Source: Allorhodopirellula heiligendammensis
Lineage (GTDB): Bacteria > Planctomycetota > Planctomycetia > Pirellulales > Pirellulaceae
NCBI RefSeq assembly: GCF_007860105.1
Contig: NZ_SJPU01000003.1
Location: forward strand, 496,001-560,000
Length of the DNA stretch: 64,000 bases
Direction of reading: 5' to 3'
In this document: positions 44,508-51,461 of the stretch, piece after piece
Numbering within the stretch: the first letter of the stretch is position 1
How the letters are laid out: every line of letters begins with the position of its first letter
Program-made: the position numbers and the translations under genes
The notes under the pieces: generated by a model
Databases searched by the model: none
What the model was told of the DNA's origin: nothing
The model's input: the letters and a program-made list of their open reading frames with translations, nothing else

Positions 44508-44746
44508 ACCTCACTCTCACCAAGATTCTGACTGAATTGGCTGGCCTGGGCGTTCAAGTCGTTTCACCCGAGAAGGGACGAATCCGGCTGACGTGCTCGG
44601 CTGACTGCTTGAAAGTTTCCGGCGTGAATTTTCTCCAGTACAACTCCGCGAATTTCGACGGTCTTCGCCCGCTGGAGAACCTGATCAAGGACATCGGACC
44701 GCCGAAACATCCATGGCCGATCGATCAGCATCGGATGGCACAGTGA
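44504..44746 (+). CDS. Small protein with TubC-docking-like motif, end of the element
   Basis: Seen: 80 residues, ATG 44504 overlapping the helicase stop. The first 45 residues (LTKILTELAGLGVQVVSPEKG and so on) resemble the short N-terminal TubC/Rnp-like strand-helix motif (leu-rich helix, then V-x-V-x-P) found in some phage replication proteins. The remainder has no recognisable motif. Length and the abrupt end suggest it may be the truncated start of a longer gene at the right border of the element. Confidence 0.5.
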   Translation: MNLTLTKILTELAGLGVQVVSPEKGRIRLTCSADCLKVSGVNFLQYNSANFDGLRPLENLIKDIGPPKHPWPIDQHRMAQ

Positions 44747-45547
44747 AAGCAGATACTCGATCGGCCGACCGCTCAGGGTGGTTGTATCGACGGTCACGGA
44801 AAGCAGCCGGGCACGACACGGTTCTTCAACAACAAAACCTGGGCGACGCCATTAAGGGACGTCGGAACCGATTCACGAGAGTACAAAATCCTGGGCTGGA
44901 CGGCGACTTCGTGCGGGCTGGAAGGAAAAAACATTCCGTTCCTTACTGAGAAACTGAAGCCGACTGATGCTTCGTTCAAAATTTTGGCCTGCTCGGTGCT
45001 TGGCTCAATCATCCAGCGTGAATCCGGCGGGATTCTACTGATGCAGCAGGAGCGACTCGCAAACAATGCGGACGAAGATACGAAGTTGCAAATGCGAAGC
45101 CGTGTTGAAGAAGACCGTGACAACTTCAAATTACCACCCCAGTTACGAGATTTGAGAGGCGCTTTCATCAATCCCTCCCAGAATGAGTCGGCTTTGAGGG
45201 CCACGCTGGCGCCGGCAAGCGTTGATGCAACGAGCGAATTTGTCTATGAGTCCCGGGTGTTGGAGGGAATCTGGGCGACAGCTCCCTATCTGCACAATGG
45301 TTCAGTGCCCACGCTCGCGGATCTCTTGGAGCCTGCCTCAAATGGTCCCACAAAGTTTAGGATTGGGCCCAACTACGATCTCGACAAGGTGGGCTTGGCG
45401 AAGGATCAAACCAAGTTTGGAGATCAGGTCCTCCATTCGGATCCCCACGATCGGAATACTGGCAACTCGAACTGTGGTCATGAATTCGGGACGAACCTAA
45501 CGCCGCTTGAGAAAAAGGAGTTACTCGAATACCTGAAAGCACTGTGA
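44747..45547 (+). pseudogene. C-terminal remnant of a di-heme cytochrome c peroxidase/RoxA-like gene
   Basis: From a stop at 44744 the frame stays open to 45547. Recognisable homology begins near 44807 with TRFFNNKTWATPLRDVG. Later blocks are VYESRVLEGIWATAPYLHNGSVPTLADLL and FRIGPNYDLDKVG, typical of the last third of RoxA/di-heme peroxidase-like proteins. No CxxCH heme motif is left. The N-terminal two thirds are missing, and no start with a Shine-Dalgarno is present, so I call it a remnant. TTG 44984 would give 187 residues. The break coincides with the mobile element's right edge. Confidence 0.7.
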
Positions 45548-45685
45548 GCACTCGGTAACGTTTTGGTCAGTCTTTGTGGATGCCGCTCAAGACCGCTACT
45601 TCGGCGCTCACGCTCATTCTCTTGGCAAAATGACCCCGGCAGAGAAGAACGCAAGCGGGTTGTCACCATCTGTCTCAGTGTGCCC

Positions 45686-45721
45686 AAATTGCCACTGTCG
45701 AAATTGCCACTGTCGAAATTG
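45686..45721. repeat. 15-bp tandem duplication
   Basis: AAATTGCCACTGTCG occurs at 45686-45700 and again at 45701-45715, followed by a partial third copy. It lies in the 250-base gap between the cytochrome remnant and the SEC-C gene, which otherwise shows nothing recognisable. Confidence 0.7.
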
Positions 45722-45799
45722 ACCGTGGCTTGGGAGGCCGGCGACATCGTGGTAAGTTGCGGCGGCAACCGATTTCACGTTTCTTCCCAAAGTGACCTT

Positions 45800-47968
45800 A
45801 TGTCGATCGATACCTACGCAATCTGCCCGTGCGGTAGTGGTAAAAAAATCAAATTCTGCAAGTGCAAGGATTCCGTGCATGAACTCGATCGGGTGATGAC
45901 CATGATCGAGGGAGGCCAGCTCGTGCCAGCCTTGGATCGGTTGGCTTCGATTCTCGAACAACATCCTGATGCAGCTTGGGCGCTGGCAGTCCGTGGACGA
46001 TTGCTGATGGATTTACGAGAATACGGTGGTTTGACAGAGAATGCTGAGCGGTTTTCCCGTTTACAACCGTCCAACCCGCTCGCGTTGACGCAGAGCGCTG
46101 CGGCGGCAATGTTCAGCCAGGATCTGGGTAAAGCGACCGAGCTGATGCTGGAGGCTCTTACCGAGAGCGGCCAAAATGTGGACTCGTTCGTACTCGACGT
46201 GGCATCGCTGCTCTCCTACGGTTTAGCGGGCAATGGGATCTTATTGACGGCGCGGATTTACGCCACGTTGGCATTTGTTTCCGAGGGTTATGAAGGTTCC
46301 AAGATTGCTGCCAATGTCCTGCAGCAAATCAATCGCGACCCAGCCGTCAATCTGTTGGCGAAGGTTATGCCCGAGCCGCTGCCGCGCCCCGACGATGTCG
46401 ATTGGGCTGAGCGGTTCGATGAAGCGACTCTGCTGTTGGCCAACAACAAAATTGCGCTCGCCGAGAACAAACTCGAATCGCTTCAGCGGGTTGCTCCATT
46501 GCAGCCTGCGGTGCTATCGGGACTACTGACCTGCGCCCTCTGGCGGGGTGATTACGAAAAACAGATTGATTTGCTCGAGAAACTATCGCAGTGCGAGACA
46601 CTGTCGGCCGACGAACGGGCCCGCTTCCTGGCCACGTCGTTCGTGGTGGGGCCTGACGCGGCCCCGGTCTCCGTCGAGAAACGGTCGCTCAAAGCCGATG
46701 TCGAATCGCTCGACGAAACGATCATGGCACTGTCTTCCCACGCACGATTCGCTGATCTGCCGCCCGAATTCCTGCAGCAGCTTAAGGGCGACAGCGAGAT
46801 CGGGCCCCGGGCAGCATTCCAATTGCTCGATCGCGATCCGCCCGCAGCGGACGGGATCCCCAGCGACCTCGACCAAGTCCCTGAATCGATTGGACTGGTC
46901 ACACTGTATGGTCGCGAGACGGATCGGGCGGCGCGGGTCGAGGTCGTCGGCGTGTCCGCGCAGTCGGAACAGCTCGCTCGCGAACAGCTTGGACTCGCCC
47001 TCCCAGGACTCCATTTCGAATCGGAACGCGAGGGTACACTGCCGCTGCATTATGAGGCCATGATCCAACCGGGAGGATTGAAGATTACCGATTCCGAAGC
47101 CTTCGACCGGTTGCAACAAGACCTATTTAAGAGCCGGGCGGTCGCGAAACTCTCCGAGACAGCCCTCCCGTTGCTGGGCGATCAGTCACTCAAGGATGCC
47201 GCCGGAGACGACTCGAAGTGGCTGCAGCGGGCGGCATTGATCCGCTACATCGAAGGTGAAGATGCACTGATTGCACGCGATGAGAACTTGGTTGATCGGC
47301 TGTGCGAGATTGGTGATCGTCCGGTGCCCGAAACAATCACACCCCAAGGTGATGATGTCGAAAACATTCCCGCGTACGACTTGAACCGAATTGACCCGGT
47401 GGGAGTGGACATTGAAAACCTGATCTACTTGATCCAGCGGGCACAGCAGGTTTCTGCTGCCAAAATCGGACGGCGGGCATCGCGTCGGTTGCTGGAAATG
47501 GACTTGTCTGAACAGGGGGAACTCGCCGGTGCCAAGTTAGTCGCCTACTCGTTCCTAATGCAGTCGGCGACGAATTCCGAGGAAGCCATCGAGAACCTTG
47601 AAGCCGCCAAGGCATATGCGAAGAAGCAGTCGATTTCGACCGCGTCATTGCTGCTAGCGGAAGTTCCGCTGCGTTTACGAGCGGGAGATGGAGAGAAGTT
47701 CCAGGAGTGCGTGCAGACGATTGCCCGCGAACATGGGCAGGACCCTGAAGTGATGGGTCGTTTGCAACAACTCTTAATGCAATTTGGGTTGATTCGTCCC
47801 GATGGCTCGCCCGTTCAAGCTCCCCGCGGTGCATCGCCCCAGGCCGACAGCGGCGGGTTGTGGACGCCTGGAGGCGGTAATGCCCCTGCTCCCGCGGCGG
47901 GGGCCAGCGGTGGCCAAGCTCCGCCTGCGGCTGCACCGAGCAAGCTGTGGGTCCCAGGCATGGACTGA
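45800..47968 (+). CDS. SEC-C motif and tetratricopeptide-like protein
   Basis: Seen: 722 residues from ATG 45800. The start is chosen because it leads at once into the SEC-C zinc motif (ICPCGSGKKIKFCKC, residues about 7-20). The rest is a long helical region with repeated short helix pairs (ALDRLASILEQHPDAAWALAVRGRLL) that look like tetratricopeptide repeats. It ends in a Pro/Gly/Ala-rich tail (APRGASPQADSGG) and KLWVPGMD. Family knowledge: SEC-C motifs bind zinc and act in SecA-SecB contacts and other docking. The role of this protein is unknown. A longer in-frame start upstream (45563) would add 79 residues lacking conserved features. Confidence 0.75.
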   Translation: MSIDTYAICPCGSGKKIKFCKCKDSVHELDRVMTMIEGGQLVPALDRLASILEQHPDAAWALAVRGRLLMDLREYGGLTENAERFSRLQPSNPLALTQSAAAAMFSQDLGKATELMLEALTESGQNVDSFVLDVASLLSYGLAGNGILLTARIYATLAFVSEGYEGSKIAANVLQQINRDPAVNLLAKVMPEPLPRPDDVDWAERFDEATLLLANNKIALAENKLESLQRVAPLQPAVLSGLLTCALWRGDYEKQIDLLEKLSQCETLSADERARFLATSFVVGPDAAPVSVEKRSLKADVESLDETIMALSSHARFADLPPEFLQQLKGDSEIGPRAAFQLLDRDPPAADGIPSDLDQVPESIGLVTLYGRETDRAARVEVVGVSAQSEQLAREQLGLALPGLHFESEREGTLPLHYEAMIQPGGLKITDSEAFDRLQQDLFKSRAVAKLSETALPLLGDQSLKDAAGDDSKWLQRAALIRYIEGEDALIARDENLVDRLCEIGDRPVPETITPQGDDVENIPAYDLNRIDPVGVDIENLIYLIQRAQQVSAAKIGRRASRRLLEMDLSEQGELAGAKLVAYSFLMQSATNSEEAIENLEAAKAYAKKQSISTASLLLAEVPLRLRAGDGEKFQECVQTIAREHGQDPEVMGRLQQLLMQFGLIRPDGSPVQAPRGASPQADSGGLWTPGGGNAPAPAAGASGGQAPPAAAPSKLWVPGMD

Positions 47969-48178
47969 TGAGAATCTAAACGTCGCCATCTCGGATGGGG
48001 TGGCGACGGCGTTGGTGAGGTAGCGGTTCTAGTCGAAAATCCGTCTAGCTTGCGAGGGCTCTGCCGAGGCTGGTGAGTGATCCATCAATTAAGCCGGATC
48101 GGTTACGGACCGTCTATGGAGCCGAGACGCGTCAGGGGCTGGGCAGTCGAGGTTGCCGGATGCCTGATGACACTCGGT

Positions 48179-48712
48179 TCACCAGCGGGTTTCCATTTGG
48201 CTGACGATCCGGGCGGCGAGGTCTTCGATCGCCTGCTGCATCGCGGTGTCGACCGACTGACCGGCTTCGGGAACAAATCGTTCATTCTGTGTGAACAGAA
48301 TCGCTAGGTCGTCGGTGGGGACGATGGAATTACTGAATAGCAACTGTCCCTGTCGATCGGTCCACGACGCGCGAACTTGCACGCCTGCATCGAGCGCCCG
48401 AGGATAATCCTCATTTGTTTCGCTGAGCACCGTTTTCGCTTCGTTGATGATCTCACACTTCAGCGTGGTATCCGCCGAGGGGTCCGCAGTGACTTTATAG
48501 GGCGTGCGCAATTCGATTTCGCGAATTACCGCCTCGGTCAACTGCACGCCCAGGTTATGACGTACCGTGGCGTCGCGAACAACCGGTACGTGAACCGTCT
48601 GAATTCCAGGCGGAAATAAGGCTGCATCACCAAACCGGTAAGGCGCGCAACCAGTGGCAGGGCCAATGGCGAGTAGCAACAGTACGATCCAGATCGTTTT
48701 AATGGCAACCAT
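48179..48712 (-). CDS. LptE-like lipopolysaccharide assembly lipoprotein
   Basis: Seen: 177 residues. The signal peptide ends in the lipobox ATGC (LLLAIGPATGCAPYRFG). The mature part shows VHVPVVRDATVRHNLGVQLTEAVIREIE and TLKCEIINEAKTVLSE, as in LptE/RlpB. Family knowledge: LptE plugs and assembles the LptD outer-membrane barrel that places LPS in the outer leaflet. The gene is five bases downstream of the BamD-like gene on the same strand, so they form an envelope-assembly pair. Confidence 0.8.
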   Translation of the reverse strand: MVAIKTIWIVLLLLAIGPATGCAPYRFGDAALFPPGIQTVHVPVVRDATVRHNLGVQLTEAVIREIELRTPYKVTADPSADTTLKCEIINEAKTVLSETNEDYPRALDAGVQVRASWTDRQGQLLFSNSIVPTDDLAILFTQNERFVPEAGQSVDTAMQQAIEDLAARIVSQMETRW

Positions 48713-48717
48713 GATAT

Positions 48718-50037
48718 TTACCGCAGCATTGTTTCATTGTCTTCGCTCTGCCGTGACGGGAATTTTGTGATCAGCGGCGGTGATTTCTCGCTATCAGGAA
48801 AAACTGCTTGGAGCCACGTCAGACGCTCCGGAGGTACCGGGGGCAATCCGTCGATGCCTTCAAGACGCTCGCGAGCTTGATCGGCCAGCGGCGTGCTTGG
48901 ATAGTCGTCGAGAATACTCTGGTAGTACTTTGCAGCGGCCCGATTCTCTCCGCGTTTTTCCCGGTACCGGGCACGCTCAAACAGATGTTCTGCGCGTCGA
49001 TAGGCGACCTCAGCGGAGGCTCGAGCAACCATCTCAGCGATCTCTTGGTCCTGCATCTTTTCCGGGAACCGTTGCCGGGTCTGTTCGATCAGTTTTTCAG
49101 CTTCCTCGAGCACCAATCCACTGTAGTGAGGTCCACCGTAGATCTCGAGTTTTGCGCGAATTCCCAACAGGTGTGCGACGAAGAAATGGTCGCTGTCGGG
49201 AAAGGTGTCCCGCAAGTCTTTCAGAAATTCGTCTGCCATTTCAAAGTCGCCCTGGCGGATGTATTCCGCTGCGGCGGCCATGGTGGCGTCATCGGCGAGC
49301 CGTCCGGTGGGGTCGTCATAACGAATTTGGTCGAGCACTCGAATCGCGTGACCCTCGGTATCTAAACGAGGGCGGGTAGGGTCGAACAGGTTGAGCGCCC
49401 ACCAGCCACGCGGACGAGCCTTGTCCGTGTCAATCCAGTATTGAGTGATCTCAAAGAGACGTGATGCCACGCGGTCGCTATGACGGTTTCGCGGAAAGTC
49501 CTTCTGCAGCTTTTGATACACGTCCGTTGCAGCAGGCAATTGGTCGGCGAAGAATAGACTTTCGGCTTGCATGAAGAGCGCATCTTGCGCAAGTGCCGAA
49601 TCTGGTTCAGCTTCGGCGGCGCGTTGGAAAAGTTTAGCGGCACTGGCGAATTCCGACTTTTCATCTCCCTCTTCTTCGCCATCACGGGCTATCGTGCTGG
49701 CCTCGATGGCTGCCGCACGAAAAGTGGCGTCGGCCTCCTGGTAGAGTTCACGCGCCCGCACCGGATCGGCTTGTTCTCGACCAGTCAAAAAGCGAGCCAC
49801 ACGGTCGGCCCGCTTTTTAGAGGAATCCCAAAACGTTTCGCTCGATTCTTGAGCGTGAAGTGTTGTTGGTGCGCAAGAGGCCGTAGCCACGACGATCAAT
49901 ACCGACATGAGCAGGGCACGCCCCACTGTCGACCTGGTGAGTGAGGGCACAGTTCGGCACCTACATGCCGAGCGTGAACGCTGAGTTTGGACTCGCGATG
50001 GTTTCGAATTGCGAATGTGCTTCTGAGCGGGCATCAA
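48718..50037 (-). CDS. BamD-like tetratricopeptide outer-membrane assembly protein
   Basis: Seen: 439 residues. A basic N-terminus precedes a hydrophobic segment with a lipobox-like cysteine (LLMSVLIVVATASCAP). Repeated TPR helices follow: ARELYQEADATFRAAA, ASAAKLFQRAAEAEPDSALAQDAL, LPAATDVYQKLQKDFPRNRHSD and, near the end, AAAKYYQSILDDYPSTPLADQ. The last two are typical BamD/YfiO repeats. Family knowledge: BamD is an outer-membrane lipoprotein of the BAM barrel-assembly complex. The C-terminal third is less typical. The 5' end has several in-frame Met codons, so the start is uncertain. Confidence 0.75.
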   Translation of the reverse strand: MMPAQKHIRNSKPSRVQTQRSRSACRCRTVPSLTRSTVGRALLMSVLIVVATASCAPTTLHAQESSETFWDSSKKRADRVARFLTGREQADPVRARELYQEADATFRAAAIEASTIARDGEEEGDEKSEFASAAKLFQRAAEAEPDSALAQDALFMQAESLFFADQLPAATDVYQKLQKDFPRNRHSDRVASRLFEITQYWIDTDKARPRGWWALNLFDPTRPRLDTEGHAIRVLDQIRYDDPTGRLADDATMAAAAEYIRQGDFEMADEFLKDLRDTFPDSDHFFVAHLLGIRAKLEIYGGPHYSGLVLEEAEKLIEQTRQRFPEKMQDQEIAEMVARASAEVAYRRAEHLFERARYREKRGENRAAAKYYQSILDDYPSTPLADQARERLEGIDGLPPVPPERLTWLQAVFPDSEKSPPLITKFPSRQSEDNETMLR

Positions 50038-50083
50038 TTTTCCATCATGATTATCGGATCGCTGTGCTGCCTAAACAGCTCCG

Positions 50084-50926
50084 TTAGCGCATCGTTGTCG
50101 GCAGGTACGGCTGCATCCGGAGTGACCGGCCGAGCAATGTCTGCATATATCGACTGATTAAACCACGCAGTTCGGGATACGAAGTTTCTGGTACTCGTGG
50201 CAACAGCGAACTGAGTGGAAAATCATATCGCTGTTCGCCCGCACCACTCGTAGGTTGGGAATCCGCGGAATTTCCCAAAGGTTGGACGAGTTCCTGGAGC
50301 GCTCCTACCGCTGGTTTGCTCAGGAGTGCCAGCGACGTTTGGCGGGGGCGGCAGTTTGCACATACCACACCGCCGCCCTCCACCGAGAAAGCGATATGTC
50401 CAGTCTGCGATGCGAGTTTGTGGCCCATTTTTTGGCCACATACACAGCAGACTTCGGTGGTGGGGGCATGGCCAAGCAAACGCAGGCACTGGCAATCGAA
50501 GGCCAACAAGGTTTCTGGGATGGGGCCATTGCCGTCAATGAGCGCGAGCGCCGACAGTGTCAGGTCAAAGACCGCTTCATGTCGCTCGGCATCATCGAGC
50601 CACCACCGCAACGTTTCCGCAATGTAGTAGCCCGCATACGTGCGGCTGAGTGAACGCTCACCTCCACGGAACCGGCGGCGGAGCTTCGATTCTGTTAATA
50701 GGTCAAGCGTATCGCCAGGTTTGGCGATGAGCGTGACCCGGCACACCGAGAGCAGATCGAGTGAACCTTCAAAGGGGCCTTTGAGCCGCCGCGCCCCTTT
50801 GGCGAGTGCGGAGATACGCCCTAAATCACGGGTCAGCAACGTGACGACCAGGCTGGTCTCACTGAAATCCACCAATCGCAACACGATCGCCGTGGTGGAG
50901 TGATGGCGGGTTGAGATGGCGTTCAA
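50084..50926 (-). CDS. recO: DNA repair protein RecO
   Basis: Seen: 280 residues. An N-terminal OB-fold carries TTAIVLRLVDFSETSLVVTLLTRDLG and ALAKGARRLKG. A central helical part follows, then a zinc site: EVCCVCGQKM and VVCANCRP. The C-terminus has LRGLISRYMQTLLGRSLRM, the usual RecO end. Family knowledge: RecO loads RecA onto gapped single-stranded DNA together with RecR (RecFOR pathway). It overlaps the upstream gene by four bases, so the pair is coupled. Confidence 0.9.
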   Translation of the reverse strand: MNAISTRHHSTTAIVLRLVDFSETSLVVTLLTRDLGRISALAKGARRLKGPFEGSLDLLSVCRVTLIAKPGDTLDLLTESKLRRRFRGGERSLSRTYAGYYIAETLRWWLDDAERHEAVFDLTLSALALIDGNGPIPETLLAFDCQCLRLLGHAPTTEVCCVCGQKMGHKLASQTGHIAFSVEGGGVVCANCRPRQTSLALLSKPAVGALQELVQPLGNSADSQPTSGAGEQRYDFPLSSLLPRVPETSYPELRGLISRYMQTLLGRSLRMQPYLPTTMR

Positions 50927-51279
50927 AGATCGTCGTCGTCGCCAGAGTCGGCATCATGCGACTCCCCCAGACTGCCCAAAGACGAGAGCAATTCACTCAT
51001 TTCTGCCGCCGCGTGGGAGTCGCCTTGGCGGCGGGCCTCTTCGATCCCGGACCGCAATAGCATCCGGGCCTCATTGATCCGAGCCAGATCGACGAGCTGT
51101 TGAGCCGCCATGAAAAAGGCTGGGACGTAGGGCGTCTCATCCCGTGTCAGTTCACCCAGACGCTCCAAACTCTCGTCGTGATTGCCCTCACTGCGATGTT
51201 CCATCGCTAATGAATATCGCAAAAACGTGTCACTGGGGTCGTCCAGGAGCATCTCTTCAATTTTTTCGCGTCGGGACAT
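50923..51279 (-). CDS. Small TPR-like protein coupled to recO
   Basis: Seen: 118 residues. SRREKIEEMLLDDPSDTFLRYSLAMEHRSEGN is followed by a second helix pair (ETPYVPAFFMAAQQLVDLARINEARMLLRSG), giving a TPR-like unit. The tail is acidic (DADSGDDDDL). Its stop overlaps the recO start as ATGA. The function is unknown; a role in the same repair or replication process is possible from coupling alone. Confidence 0.75.
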   Translation of the reverse strand: MSRREKIEEMLLDDPSDTFLRYSLAMEHRSEGNHDESLERLGELTRDETPYVPAFFMAAQQLVDLARINEARMLLRSGIEEARRQGDSHAAAEMSELLSSLGSLGESHDADSGDDDDL

Positions 51280-51461
51280 TTTTATCGATGTTTGGGAGAA
51301 GTGGAGAGGAACCTGGACGCATTTATCGTCACTTTAAGAGGCTGTCACAACCAGGTTTTCTAGAGAAATCGTTACAAGCGGCAAAATTGATTCAGAAAGC
51401 ATGCGTGGCACAGCCGATACCACGATGGAACCACCCTTTCGTGCCTCGAGGCGAGAATCCG

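Larger units (their letters stand above)
40451..44746 (+). mobile_element. Compact integrative element (satellite or integrative-plasmid type)
   Basis: Left edge is the tRNA-Gly(CCC) stub; right edge is taken as the end of the last element gene, just before a cytochrome remnant. It encodes a tyrosine recombinase, winged-helix protein, excisionase-like HTH protein, D5/P4-type helicase and a small protein, all on the + strand. Four ATGA start/stop overlaps tie them into nearly one transcript. No capsid, terminase, relaxase or conjugation gene is visible. Family knowledge: P4-like satellites combine an integrase, an AlpA-type HTH and a primase-helicase. A direct repeat of the tRNA core at the right edge was searched for by eye and not found, so the right boundary is approximate. 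Confidence 0.7.

Noticed and set aside
40451..44746. Complete prophage
   Set aside because: No capsid, portal, terminase, tail or lysis gene was seen in or next to the element.
44713..44949. 78-residue reading frame over the cytochrome remnant
   Set aside because: Different frame from the cytochrome homology, low-complexity Arg/Ser composition, no ribosome-binding site; treated as a shadow.
44740..45562. Direct repeat of the tRNA core marking the element's right end
   Set aside because: Read by eye, no copy of the anticodon-arm sequence or T-arm was found. ATCGACG occurs at both edges but is too short to count.
48377..48619. 80-residue plus-strand frame over the LptE-like gene
   Set aside because: Shadow of a minus-strand gene with clear lipobox and LptE features.
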